Shown one piece after another: positions 53,894-63,069 of a DNA stretch of 64,000 nt. How positions within the stretch are numbered: position 1 is the first letter of the stretch; the number at the start of each line of letters is the position of its first letter. Source of the stretch: G965200765 sp965200765 (GTDB lineage Bacteria; Pseudomonadota; Gammaproteobacteria; Arenicellales; JAJDZL01); the NCBI GenBank assembly GCA_965200765.1, contig OZ241380.1:2170001-2234000 (forward strand), read 5' to 3'. The notes under the pieces are model-generated. The model was not told the origin of the DNA. It made no database searches and worked only from the letters and a program-made list of their open reading frames with translations. The translations under genes were made by a program, and so were the position numbers.

Positions 53894-55630
53894 TTACGCC
53901 AGTTCTCGTTCCTGTGGTGCACTACCGTCACTTTTCGGACTAAGGTGCATTTCATTGTGTCCGGCACCCGCCGCGATCATGGGATAGACATTTTCCTCTT
54001 GGTCGGTGATGAAATCCATGAAAACAAGGTCATCTTTCCTTGCCATGGTCTCCTTGAGCGCGTCTTCCACATCTCCCGGCTTTTCCACCAGAATACCGTC
54101 ATGACCGAAGCTTTTTGCGAGCTGCACAAAATCTGGCAACGCATCCATGTATGAATGAGAATAACGGCGATCATAGAAAAACTCTTGCCACTGTCGCACC
54201 ATTCCCATATAGCGGTTGTTCAAGTTGACAACTTTGATCGGCAAGTCATATTGCTTGCACGTCGAAAGTTCCTGAATGCACATGATAATGCTGGCTTCGC
54301 CGGTTACGCACACCACATCCGAATCCGGATACGCAAGCCGAACGCCCATCGCTGCCGGCAACCCAAAACCCATTGTACCCAAACCACCTGAGTTCACCCA
54401 TCGACGGGGTTGTTTGAAACCGTAGAACTGGGCCGCCCACATTTGGTGCTGTCCTACATCCGAAGTAACATACGCTTCGCCGTTTGTCACTTCAAACAAC
54501 TTTTCAAGGACAAACTGCGGCTTGATCTTGTCGCTGTCCCGATCATAAGACAAGCTATCTATCGATCTCCACTTGTCAATCTGACGCCACCAGGTAGCCA
54601 GTGCCTTTTCATCCAACTTTGTTGTCGATTTTTCAATCGCAGTTATCAACTCCGTAATCACTGTCTTCGCGTCACCGACGATCGGAACTTCCACTTTGAC
54701 ATTCTTGCCAATGGATGAAGGGTCAATATCGATATGAACAATCCTTGCATGCGGTGCAAATTTCTTCAGATCTCCGGTGATTCGGTCATCGAATCTGGCA
54801 CCGATTGCCAACATGACATCACAGTCGTGCATGGCCATGTTTGCTTCGTAAGTGCCATGCATACCCAGCATTCCGAGAAACAGAGGATCATCATGCGGAT
54901 AGTCGCCAAGACCCATGAGGGTATTGGTGCACGGAAACTTCAACAATCGCACAAGCTTGCGCAATTCCTCGAACGCACCTGAAATCGTAACACCGCCGCC
55001 GGTATAGATGATTGGACGTGTCGCGCTGAGCAAAAGCTCGGCTGCTTTTCTGATTTGACCCGGGTGCCCTTTGGTCGTCGGGTTGTAAGAACGCATGGAA
55101 ATTTTTCGGGGATAGATGTATTCGGTCTTTTGAGCGGTAACATCTTTCGGTACATCCACCATTACCGGACCGGGGCGGCCAGTACTCGCGATAAAAAACG
55201 CCTTCTTGATGGTGGTTGCCAAGTCGCGCACGTCCTTCACCAGAAAATTATGCTTGACGCATGGACGGGACACACCCAGAGCGTCAACTTCTTGAAACGC
55301 ATCGTCACCAATCAAGTGTGTGGGGACTTGCCCGGACAGAACTACCATGGGAATTGAATCCATATATGCAGTGGCGAGGCCAGTTACTGTATTGGTCACA
55401 CCCGGGCCGGAGGTAACCAGCACTACTCCCGGCTTTCCGGTTACTCGTGCATAGCCGTCAGCGGCGTGAGCCGCACCTTGCTCATGTCGCACAAGGATGT
55501 GTCGGACATCGTCCTGCTTGTATAGTGCATCGTAGATGTGTAGGGCCGCACCACCCGGATAGCCGAAGATGTACTTCACGCCTTCGTCTTTAAGACAGCG
55601 AACCAGAATATCTGCACCTGTAAGTTCCAA
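53894..55630 (-). CDS. ilvI: Acetolactate synthase large (catalytic) subunit
   Basis: The 578-aa ThDP enzyme forms acetolactate from pyruvate. FGYPGGAALHIYDAL (about 22-36) and the catalytic Glu in VRHEQGAAHAADGYARV (about 47-63) are present. The ThDP motif begins GEASIIMCIQELST and ends VVNLNN. Family members usually have GDGS or GEGS here, so the Ala is a mild variant. The start is TTG preceded by GAGGT. It is the first gene of ilvI-ilvH-ilvC-psd-pssA. No branched-chain-amino-acid-rich leader peptide was found upstream. Confidence 0.95.
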   Translation of the reverse strand: MELTGADILVRCLKDEGVKYIFGYPGGAALHIYDALYKQDDVRHILVRHEQGAAHAADGYARVTGKPGVVLVTSGPGVTNTVTGLATAYMDSIPMVVLSGQVPTHLIGDDAFQEVDALGVSRPCVKHNFLVKDVRDLATTIKKAFFIASTGRPGPVMVDVPKDVTAQKTEYIYPRKISMRSYNPTTKGHPGQIRKAAELLLSATRPIIYTGGGVTISGAFEELRKLVRLLKFPCTNTLMGLGDYPHDDPLFLGMLGMHGTYEANMAMHDCDVMLAIGARFDDRITGDLKKFAPHARIVHIDIDPSSIGKNVKVEVPIVGDAKTVITELITAIEKSTTKLDEKALATWWRQIDKWRSIDSLSYDRDSDKIKPQFVLEKLFEVTNGEAYVTSDVGQHQMWAAQFYGFKQPRRWVNSGGLGTMGFGLPAAMGVRLAYPDSDVVCVTGEASIIMCIQELSTCKQYDLPIKVVNLNNRYMGMVRQWQEFFYDRRYSHSYMDALPDFVQLAKSFGHDGILVEKPGDVEDALKETMARKDDLVFMDFITDQEENVYPMIAAGAGHNEMHLSPKSDGSAPQERELA

Positions 55631-56175
55631 TGGTCTGTACCTCTAATGCAAGAAAGCGGGCAATTTCCATTTGTGCCTGCCTTCCATCATGAATCTTTGC
55701 AATGAAAATAAGGAGTTATTATGTACTATATACAATTTTCTATCAAGAAATTGTCCAAATTCTCCGATGGGCACCTCCCCAGGACTTGCCTGCAAGGCAC
55801 AATGCAAGCACGGAAGCGTCAACTTCTGGTGACTTCAGAGTGGATCAATTCTCGACCATCTTAAAAGGCGGTGTGTTCCTCATACGGTCCTTCATCACCC
55901 GATGCATCAGGTTCCGACAGGGGTTCGATTCACATCGCGAAACCTACTTCATCAACAAACCCATTCGGGTCATTGCTACGTGACTACATCACTAGCAGAA
56001 CCAAGCACTTGCTCTCAAGAGGAAATTCGGCAGATCGCCCAGTAACTTCAGGGTGTTTAGACAGGGACTTCAAGCACACTTTCAATTGCATTGCAATCAA
56101 TCCGAGGTATAGCATGGTGCAGAAGACACTTGGCAAAAGTGACAGAAACGGGCCAGTTTGAGTGAGTTGTCAAGT

Positions 56176-56247
56176 ATGTCTGTGGATGAAGAATCGGCGA
56201 GAAGATGGCTTGAGGGTATTGTATGGACGGACAGTTACATTGACTAG
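56176..56247 (+). pseudogene. Possible IS1595-type transposase N-terminal scrap
   Basis: The 23-codon frame reads MSVDEESARRWLEGIVWTDS before stopping. Transposases of the IS1595 group often begin with a DEESAR-(Y/W)LE-IRWPDG block before a zinc ribbon. Only this block is left, so the call is weak. Confidence 0.35.
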
Positions 56248-56256
56248 AAGAGTTAA

Positions 56257-56361
56257 ATGAACAGAATGATATGTGCGAAAGACTCTCTTGATGAACTAAA
56301 CAATACCCATGTCCTGCCAGACGAAAGCGTGGATTTTATCTATCTTAAACATACCCTGTGA
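56257..56361 (+). pseudogene. N-terminal scrap of a DNA methyltransferase
   Basis: The 34-codon frame has the form K-DSLDELNN then LPDESVDFIYLKHTL. Site-specific DNA methyltransferases of the beta class open with GDCL-L-xLPDESVDLIYxDPPF. The catalytic DPPF is replaced by KHTL and a stop follows, so this is a dead remnant, probably of a restriction-modification gene. Confidence 0.55.
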
Positions 56362-56575
56362 CCTTGAAACTACTTCCTCAACCCTTTCTGACTCTACAAA
56401 ATTTTCGCTTTGATTACTTGACGTGTAATATACTATGCAATGTGTGAACTTTCACACAGAACAATTGAAGATTCCAATTTTTGTGATCCTAAAACAGTGT
56501 ATCAATACAAGACCTTTGTTAGAAACTGGATTTACTAGGACAGAGTAGACAAAATTTCTATTGTAAGGTGCAAGT

Positions 56576-57730
56576 ATGATTCGAGTACCAATAAATCCTA
56601 AAATGCTACGATGGGCGCGAGAACGTGCAGAGGTAAGTGCTGAAGAATTAGTAAAACGATTTCCAAAATATATTGAATGGGAACTTGGTAATATTCAACC
56701 AACAGAAAAGCAACTAGAAAAATTTTCGAACACCACGCATGCACCGTTCGGTTATTTCTTTTTTTCGGAGCCGCCAAATTACTCGTTTCCCATGTCCGAT
56801 TTTCGAACAATTCGGAACACACCCATCAATCGTCCAAGTTTGAATTTGCTTCACACAGTTTTCTTATGCCAACGTCGTCAAAATTGGTATAGGGACTATG
56901 CGATATTTGAGAGAGAAGATGCCTTTTCTTTTGTTGGTTCGAAAACAATCAAATGTGATATTGATGAAACTTCCAAACAAATCAGCGAGTCGTTGGGTGT
57001 CACTCTGAGTCAACGGAGAAAAATACAATCCTGGTCGGATTCGTTGCGTTATTTTATAAGTCGAGCTGATGACATAGGTATATTGGTTATGGTAAGCGGG
57101 GTGGTTGGAAACAATACACATCGTATACTCAATCCTGACGAATTCAGAGGATTTTCTCTCTCGGATGAATTTGCGCCACTTGTGTTCATTAATGGTAGAG
57201 ATTCAAAAGCAACGCAAATTTTAACTCTAATTCATGAATTGGCACAAATCTGGCTCGGAGAATCTGCCTTGTCCAATGTTGGTCCAGCTGATCACACTGC
57301 TCATGAAATTGAATCTTGGTGCAACCGTGTAGCGGCCGAAGTATTGGTGCCACTTTCTTCTTTGACTCAGCAATACCAGGAAAACAAAAATATTCATGTT
57401 GAGCTAAGTAGACTTGCACGTTACTATAAAGTCAGCACTCTTGTTGTATTGCGTCGAATATATGATTTGGGAAAAATTGGTCGCACCAAATTTTGGCAAG
57501 CTTATCAATTTGAATTAAAGCGAGTAACAAAATATCAGGGTTCAAGAGGAGAGTTCACAAAACCTCTTGTAGCACGTGTAGGTCGTAGGTTTGGACTAGC
57601 ATTGGTGGCGAATACTTTAGAAGGTCATACAACCTACTCCGAAGCACTTCGACTTCTTGATGTAAAAAAAGTATCGACCTTTCAAACGTTCGCGAATCAC
57701 ATGGAGAAAGAATACTACAGTCATTCATAG
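56576..57730 (+). CDS. ImmA/IrrE-like metallopeptidase-domain protein with altered HExxH
   Basis: The 384-aa protein has an N-terminal XRE-like helix-turn-helix region (about 5-50, LRWARERAEVSAEELVKRF), a middle linker and an ImmA/IrrE (DUF955) domain (about 150-320). The zinc motif reads HELAQ (220-224), so the second His of HExxH is Gln. The downstream ESWCNRVAAEVLVP block with the third ligand Glu is intact. In many genomes this type is the antitoxin-like partner of a DUF4411 PIN protein. A truncated DUF4411 frame follows immediately, so it seems to be an orphan. Base composition is AT-richer than its neighbours, which suggests transfer. Confidence 0.85.
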   Translation: MIRVPINPKMLRWARERAEVSAEELVKRFPKYIEWELGNIQPTEKQLEKFSNTTHAPFGYFFFSEPPNYSFPMSDFRTIRNTPINRPSLNLLHTVFLCQRRQNWYRDYAIFEREDAFSFVGSKTIKCDIDETSKQISESLGVTLSQRRKIQSWSDSLRYFISRADDIGILVMVSGVVGNNTHRILNPDEFRGFSLSDEFAPLVFINGRDSKATQILTLIHELAQIWLGESALSNVGPADHTAHEIESWCNRVAAEVLVPLSSLTQQYQENKNIHVELSRLARYYKVSTLVVLRRIYDLGKIGRTKFWQAYQFELKRVTKYQGSRGEFTKPLVARVGRRFGLALVANTLEGHTTYSEALRLLDVKKVSTFQTFANHMEKEYYSHS

Positions 57731-57933
57731 TAAACGCGGACGTGCTTATTCGCACTAAAAATCAACATTATGGATTTGAATTTTGTCCAGCATTCTGGGA
57801 CTGGCTAGTTCAAACAAATGAAAACAGACAGGTTTTCAGTTTCGACAAAGTTGATGAAGGAATTTTGAGGGTTGCAACAGTTAAGTGTTTACCCTTTGCG
57901 CCAAATTGTAGAACCGTCTGGCCTGTCCTCTAG
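57730..57933 (+). pseudogene. Truncated DUF4411 PIN-domain toxin
   Basis: The frame directly after the ImmA/IrrE stop reads VNADVLIRTKNQHYGFEFCP then AFWDWL and VFSFDKVDEG. This matches the first ~50 residues of DUF4411 proteins (DANVLIRAKN-HYGF-FCPAFWDWL). It then runs into unrelated sequence and ends inside the 3' end of cysS. The first catalytic Asp is Asn here (NAD for DAN), and no good ATG remains. About 100 residues are missing. It must be inactive. Confidence 0.7.
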
Positions 57934-59301
57934 CTCAACGCCCATTTCTGTTAGTAAATTCCGAATGGAATCAGCTTTGCTCCAGTCTCTTTCAAGTCGC
58001 GCCGCATGGCGATCTTCAATAAGTGTTTTCACTTCTGACTGAAACTCATCTGTCATCTCTGAAACCAGATACCGTTTGGGTTCCAACGTTCCTAATCCAA
58101 GTGCGCCAGTAAGCCCAAGAACAGTTCTTTGTCCAGTTGCAACACCATCGTTGTCATTTTTTTCTAGCGCTCGATTCAACTCGCGTACTCCGTCAAAAAC
58201 CACCGCCAAAGCTTCTGCTGTGTTGAAGTCATCATCCATGCAAGCATTGAACCTTGCTTGGAGTTCTGCATCGTTATCTGATTCAGTTTGCTCACCAACC
58301 ATCTGTTTGGCTTTGTCCAGTGCCAGATAAATTCTTCTCAGTGCCGCTTTGGCATTTTCCAGACTGTCTTCAGAGTAATTCAGCGGGCTACGATAATGGC
58401 TTGACAAGAACAAATACCGCAACACTTCCCCCATTCGTTTTGCATCAGAGTCCTGCGCCAGTACTTCTCGAATCGTGAAGAAATTCTTGAGAGACTTTGA
58501 CATCTTCTCCGAATCGATCTGCAAATAACCGTTGTGCATCCAGGTATTTACGAACTTTTCGCCAGTCGCCCCTTCGGCTTGGGCAATTTCGTTTTCGTGA
58601 TGCGGGAACAGCAAGTCCATGCCCCCGGCATGAATGTCAAAATGATTCCCTAGTAAACTCGTCGACATGGCAGAGCACTCAATATGCCAGCCTGGACGAC
58701 CTTTGCCCCAAGGTGAATCCCACGCTGGCTCGCCTGCTTTCGAGTGTTTCCACAAAACAAAGTCCAACGGATCTTCTTTTGCTTCATCAGGTTCAATCCG
58801 GGCACCGATCTTCAATTCATCCAGCTTTCTGCCGGAAAGTGCGCCATAGTTGTCAAAAGTCTTGGTTCGATAGTACACATCGCCGTTCTCTGCCAGATAG
58901 GCGTGACCACGCTTGACAAGTTGGGCAATCATATCCAGAATTTCCGGTACATACTCGGTCGCGCGCGGTTCAACATTCGGTCGCTGAATGCCAAGAGCTT
59001 CCAAATCTTCGTTCATATAGTCAATAAACCGATCTGTGAGATCCCGAACAGACTCACCAAGCTCGTTCGCGCGAGTAATGATCTTGTCATCAATATCAGT
59101 AATGTTGCGCACATATGTCACCTCGTACCCCCGGTATCTCAAATAGCGAATCACAGAGTCAAAAACCACCATGACGCGTGCATGCCCCAAATGACAGTAG
59201 TCGTACACCGTCATCCCGCAGACATAGATGCCGATTTTGTTTTCCTGAATTGGTTTGAATTCTTCCTTTTGGTTCGTCAGACTGTTGTAAATTCGCAACA
59301 T
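57889..59301 (-). CDS. cysS: Cysteinyl-tRNA synthetase
   Basis: The 470-aa class I synthetase charges tRNA-Cys. ATG 59301 (MLRIYNSLT) is the family start. IYVCGMTVYDYCHLGHAR carries the zinc Cys and the HIGH-like motif (about 24-41), and KMSKSLKNFF is the KMSKS loop (about 266-275). The anticodon-binding region is complete to the C-terminus. It is divergent from lpxH across an 89-base promoter region. Its last 45 bases overlap the remnant toxin frame on the other strand. Confidence 0.96.
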   Translation of the reverse strand: MLRIYNSLTNQKEEFKPIQENKIGIYVCGMTVYDYCHLGHARVMVVFDSVIRYLRYRGYEVTYVRNITDIDDKIITRANELGESVRDLTDRFIDYMNEDLEALGIQRPNVEPRATEYVPEILDMIAQLVKRGHAYLAENGDVYYRTKTFDNYGALSGRKLDELKIGARIEPDEAKEDPLDFVLWKHSKAGEPAWDSPWGKGRPGWHIECSAMSTSLLGNHFDIHAGGMDLLFPHHENEIAQAEGATGEKFVNTWMHNGYLQIDSEKMSKSLKNFFTIREVLAQDSDAKRMGEVLRYLFLSSHYRSPLNYSEDSLENAKAALRRIYLALDKAKQMVGEQTESDNDAELQARFNACMDDDFNTAEALAVVFDGVRELNRALEKNDNDGVATGQRTVLGLTGALGLGTLEPKRYLVSEMTDEFQSEVKTLIEDRHAARLERDWSKADSIRNLLTEMGVELEDRPDGSTIWRKG

Positions 59302-59390
59302 GTTCCTAAACTTGGTTCCAAATTCAAAGTAGAATAGGTTATTTCTCAAAATGCCTATTATATGGACAACCCCGAAGCGCTCTGACCCGA

Positions 59391-60164
59391 ATGACCACTT
59401 ACTTCGTTTCCGACATTCATCTTGACCCGCAAAGAGTGCACACTTACCAACGCTTTGTGAACTTCATCCAGACGGTTGGAAAGGAAGCGGATGCAATTTA
59501 TATTCTTGGCGACTTGTTCGAATACTGGATCGGTGATGATGCAGTCGACTACCTGGGGCATCGTTCCATTCTTGAAACACTGAAGTCGCTGTCCAACGAA
59601 GTCAAGATTTACATCATGCGCGGCAATCGGGATTTACTCATCGGCGAGGAATTTGCTCGTGAAATTGATGGCGAACTGCTTGCAGACCCGACAGTCATCG
59701 ACATTTATGGAAAACGAATTTTGCTTACCCATGGCGATATGCTGTGTACGGACGATGTTGAACACCAGAAGTTTCGTGAAATTGTTCTCACAAAACAGTG
59801 GCAGGAACCTTTTTTGTCACTGCCGCTGGAGGAACGAAATCAACGCGCTCTGGAAATGCGCAAACAAAGCACCATGGGAAAGCAGTCGAAAAGTGCTGAA
59901 ATGATGGATGTGAACCGCGATGCGGTAATCGATATTCTGACCCGGTACAACTGCCGGTACATGATACACGGGCATGTTCACAAGCCAGATGTATACTGGT
60001 TCGACGTGAACGGGGAACCAGCCTTTCGCTATGTTATGGGTGATTGGGACAGCAACAATGACGGTGTTATATCTCTAGACCCATCCGGCAATTTCAACCT
60101 CTTTGCTCCATCGCAAAATGCTGTGACTTCTTCCTCTTCTTTGAAAAATCAAGCAACGAAGTAA
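59391..60164 (+). CDS. lpxH: UDP-2,3-diacylglucosamine diphosphatase
   Basis: LpxH makes lipid X in lipid A synthesis at the inner membrane. The 257-aa metallophosphoesterase shows FVSDIHLDP (5-13), YILGDLFEYWIGDD (about 38-51), MRGNRDLLIG (about 78-87), LTHGDMLC (about 114-121) and IHGHVHKP (about 191-198), the full set of Mn2+ ligands. It is slightly longer than E. coli LpxH (240 aa), owing to a C-terminal tail that overlaps the end of purF by 71 bases in the convergent direction. Confidence 0.95.
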   Translation: MTTYFVSDIHLDPQRVHTYQRFVNFIQTVGKEADAIYILGDLFEYWIGDDAVDYLGHRSILETLKSLSNEVKIYIMRGNRDLLIGEEFAREIDGELLADPTVIDIYGKRILLTHGDMLCTDDVEHQKFREIVLTKQWQEPFLSLPLEERNQRALEMRKQSTMGKQSKSAEMMDVNRDAVIDILTRYNCRYMIHGHVHKPDVYWFDVNGEPAFRYVMGDWDSNNDGVISLDPSGNFNLFAPSQNAVTSSSSLKNQATK

Positions 60165-61641
60165 AGGATTGCTCGCGTACTTTGTCTTTTCGTTCCTTCC
60201 CGACCTGAACCAGATAATTTTCATCTACATCCCCGGTCACATAGTGCCCGTCAAATACTGAAGTGTCAAAGTTTTGAACATAGGAGTTGGCAACTCGGGC
60301 CGACGCAACCAAATCCTCCAGCCGTTGGTACAGCAAATAATCGGCACCCAGTTTCTTGCATATCTTTTCATGGTTTCGTCCCTTCGCAATCAACTCCGAA
60401 ACACAAGGTATGTCAATGCCGTAAACGTTTGGATATCGAATTGGTGGTGCCGCGGATGCAAAATACACAGATTTTGCACCGGCATCGCGCGCTCGTTGAA
60501 TGATTTGCTGTGCAGTGGTTCCCCTGACGATCGAATCGTCAACAATCAAGACATTTTTGTTCTCAAATTCCAGATTGATGGCATTCAGTTTGTGGCGAAC
60601 TGAATATCGGCGTTGCGCCTGGTCGGGCATAATGAAGGTACGGTCGAAGTAGCGATTTTTGATAAATCCCTCCCGATACTTGACACCGATCGTATGCGCA
60701 ACCTGCAATGCGGCTACTCTGCTCGTATCCGGTACCGGAATCACCACATCAATGTCGTGTTCCGGCCAAGTCTCTAGCAACCGTCGACCCAACCACTCAC
60801 CCATCCTGAGTCGAGTCTTGTAAACCGAAATTTGGTCAATCAGCGAATCTGGACGAGCGAGATACACATATTCAAAAATACAGGGTGACGCTTCGTACTT
60901 GTCGCCGCAAATCTGTTGATGCACATTGCCATCAACATCCACAAAAATTGCTTCGCCTGGCTCAACATCCTTGACCAGATCAATACCCAGCACATCCAGT
61001 GCAACACTTTCCGATGTGAATGCATGCTCCATTCCATCGGTGGTTTCCCGCGTACCATAGACCAACGGTCGGATTCCATGCGAGTCCCGAAATGCAAGCA
61101 CGCCATAGCCGACAATTAGCACAGTAACCGCAAACGCACCCCGGCATCGCTGAAAAACTCGCTTGACTGCCTGAAATACATCGTTCGGCTGAAGATCAAA
61201 GCCGGTTTCACGCACGCGGGTTGACAATTCGTAGGCAAATACATTGAGCATCACCTCCGAATCCGAACTGGAATTGATTTGCCGACGATCATTGCGAAAT
61301 ACTTTTTCACCCAATTCACTTGCGTTGGTCAAGTTGCCATTGTGACAAAGCGCAATTCCGAATGGAGAATTGACGTAGAATGGCTGGGCTTCTGCACTGG
61401 TGTTTACACCGGCGGTTGGATAGCGCACATGGCCGATGCCCATATGCCCTTTCATTTCAAAAAGCTGTTCCGGAGAAAAAACATGTCTTACCAGTCCGGT
61501 ACCAGTGCGTTCATAAACCCTCTGGCCGTCGCTGGTGATAATACCTGCGGCATCCTGCCCGCGATGCTGAAGAACTGTCAGTGCTTCATAGATTGACTGG
61601 TTAATCGAACCGGTGCCGAGCATGGCCACCACTCCACACAT
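60094..61641 (-). CDS. purF: Amidophosphoribosyltransferase
   Basis: PurF makes phosphoribosylamine from PRPP and glutamine, the first step of purine synthesis. The 515-aa protein starts MCGVVAMLG, where Cys2 (Cys1 after Met removal) is the glutaminase nucleophile. It carries GIGHVRYPTAG (about 72-82), the PRPP-binding loop VLIVDDSIVRGTT (about 365-377) and the ring of a type without long propeptide. The final ~24 codons overlap lpxH on the opposite strand. cvpA lies 62 bases upstream, the standard cvpA-purF arrangement. Confidence 0.96.
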   Translation of the reverse strand: MCGVVAMLGTGSINQSIYEALTVLQHRGQDAAGIITSDGQRVYERTGTGLVRHVFSPEQLFEMKGHMGIGHVRYPTAGVNTSAEAQPFYVNSPFGIALCHNGNLTNASELGEKVFRNDRRQINSSSDSEVMLNVFAYELSTRVRETGFDLQPNDVFQAVKRVFQRCRGAFAVTVLIVGYGVLAFRDSHGIRPLVYGTRETTDGMEHAFTSESVALDVLGIDLVKDVEPGEAIFVDVDGNVHQQICGDKYEASPCIFEYVYLARPDSLIDQISVYKTRLRMGEWLGRRLLETWPEHDIDVVIPVPDTSRVAALQVAHTIGVKYREGFIKNRYFDRTFIMPDQAQRRYSVRHKLNAINLEFENKNVLIVDDSIVRGTTAQQIIQRARDAGAKSVYFASAAPPIRYPNVYGIDIPCVSELIAKGRNHEKICKKLGADYLLYQRLEDLVASARVANSYVQNFDTSVFDGHYVTGDVDENYLVQVGKERKDKVREQSFTSLLDFSKKRKKSQHFAMEQRG

Positions 61642-61703
61642 ATGAGAACCCCCTTTAAGCGGTAACGGCGTTTCAAAGAATCAATTCTACTTGATTCTGA
61701 GTT

Positions 61704-62219
61704 TCAATTCTCGGTTGATGCAGGTGGCAAGTTTTGTGGCGGTGCGATCGCTTCGGATATCACATCGCGAATTTGATTGATATAAGGCTCAGTGATAGTG
61801 ACTACGATTGAGTCTTCCCACCAAGATTGTCCCTGAAATAACCCAATTGAACCAACGAGTGCGATGAAAAGTACTAGCACACCACCTCTCAGAAGCCCGA
61901 ATGCAGTTCCCAGTGTTCGATCGACACTGGCGATGCCGGGCGAAACGATTGCATTTGCAATCACTGCATTGAGTATGGCACCAACGAGTAGTACAAAAAA
62001 GAACAAGCCAATATGAGAGATGATCAGTCGAACACTGGAATCTTCAAATACTGAAACCAGAAAATTGCTAAAGACCTGACCGTACTGCCAAGATATCCAT
62101 GCTGCCGCAATCCAGAACACGACGGACAAAAATGATCGCACGAATCCGCGGAACGCGCCAATCGCTGATGAGACGATAAAAATGCCCAGAAAGGCAAAAT
62201 CAAGAAGGGAAAACGTCAA
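61704..62219 (-). CDS. cvpA: CvpA family membrane protein
   Basis: The 171-aa inner-membrane protein has four predicted helices (about 5-25, 28-47, 62-85, 100-122). The family block starts LLDFAFLGIFIVSSAIGAFRG with SFLSVVFWIAAAW. CvpA is linked to colicin V production and membrane integrity, and is commonly encoded next to purF. Positions and length are typical. The C-terminal 40 residues are periplasmic and variable. Confidence 0.93.
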   Translation of the reverse strand: MTFSLLDFAFLGIFIVSSAIGAFRGFVRSFLSVVFWIAAAWISWQYGQVFSNFLVSVFEDSSVRLIISHIGLFFFVLLVGAILNAVIANAIVSPGIASVDRTLGTAFGLLRGGVLVLFIALVGSIGLFQGQSWWEDSIVVTITEPYINQIRDVISEAIAPPQNLPPASTEN

Positions 62220-62361
62220 GAATCTGCTACTCGGACAGTTGCTGTTGCAAATTTAGGCTTGTGCCCGCCCAATGAAACATGTATGCAAAAAATTGGGCTA
62301 GGCGACCCGTTCACAAGCCGCTAATACAGTAAATACGTTGGGTCGGGTCAAACGCCAGAAA

Positions 62362-63048
62362 TTATCCGGATTGAGAAATGTGCCTGATCAGCGTGCTGTT
62401 GATTTTCAGAGCATCGATTCCTTCAACTTTTTTTCCGATCTTGCCTGCATGCTCTTTGGAACCATAAGGACCAATCATCACTTTGGTTTGACTGCCACCA
62501 CTTTCCTTGTGGGTGAACTGATGCGATTGGAAACCGTTTGCTTTCAGCTTTTTGCTGAGTACATCAGCATTTTCCTTGATAGAAAATGCCCCGACCTGTA
62601 CGAACCAGCCCGCTGGCGATGACGCTTCAGCAACTTTCGGTTTCGTTATTTTTACCACCTTGGGTTTTTTCTGTTCCACAACAGGAGCTGGCGCGGGTTC
62701 GCTTTTTGGTTCAGGCACCGACGCAACAGCAGCAATTTCTACCTTTTGGGGAGTGTCTTCGACGGTGGTTTCGGCCTGGTTGGCCGAACTGGAATTAATT
62801 TCAATCGTTGGTATATTCGCCAAATCACTTTCTGGCGTGTCAGCAACCGCCGGTTCAGCCAACGCAACTGTCCTGATTGAATCATTTTGTTCAATCGGCA
62901 CAACAATGTTGCTGACATTACTGCCGGGAGGTTCCAAAACGATAAAAAATACAACTGTTACGGTCAACAGCAAGATTATTGAACCCGCAATCTTGTTTTT
63001 GAGTCCCTCGACGGAGAACCTCATTGCGGTACCAGATTCGTTTTCCAT
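62362..63048 (-). CDS. dedD: DedD-like SPOR-domain cell-division protein
   Basis: This 228-aa protein has a short cytoplasmic start, one membrane helix (about 20-38, IILLLTVTVVFFIVL), a Pro/Ala/Glu/Lys-rich periplasmic linker and a C-terminal SPOR domain (about 150-225: GWFVQVGAFSIKENADVLS, VMIGPYGSKEHA) that binds denuded glycan at the septum. ATG 63048 is preferred over GTG 63060. It lies between folC and cvpA as in other gammaproteobacteria. Confidence 0.9.
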   Translation of the reverse strand: MENESGTAMRFSVEGLKNKIAGSIILLLTVTVVFFIVLEPPGSNVSNIVVPIEQNDSIRTVALAEPAVADTPESDLANIPTIEINSSSANQAETTVEDTPQKVEIAAVASVPEPKSEPAPAPVVEQKKPKVVKITKPKVAEASSPAGWFVQVGAFSIKENADVLSKKLKANGFQSHQFTHKESGGSQTKVMIGPYGSKEHAGKIGKKVEGIDALKINSTLIRHISQSG

Positions 63049-63069
63049 AATGAAAAGCACAAGAAGTCA

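Larger units (their letters stand above)
55631..56575. other. Gene-poor debris region between ilvI and the ImmA/IrrE gene
   Basis: No intact gene is supported in these 945 bases. The ilvI promoter should lie within about 55690-55760, where an AT-rich TGTATATAGT element occurs on the minus strand. Two short plus-strand scraps, resembling a transposase and a DNA methyltransferase, are listed separately. Longer open frames here have no recognisable content. Confidence 0.5.

Noticed and set aside
55915..55945. tRNA-like T-loop (GGTTCGATTC) near 55920
   Set aside because: The flanking five bases do not pair to form a T stem, and no anticodon or acceptor arm could be found around it.
62255..62315. 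GCCCAAT/ATTGGGC hairpin between cvpA and dedD as a terminator
   Set aside because: The loop is long and the T run lies inside the loop rather than after the stem. The genes are normally co-transcribed.
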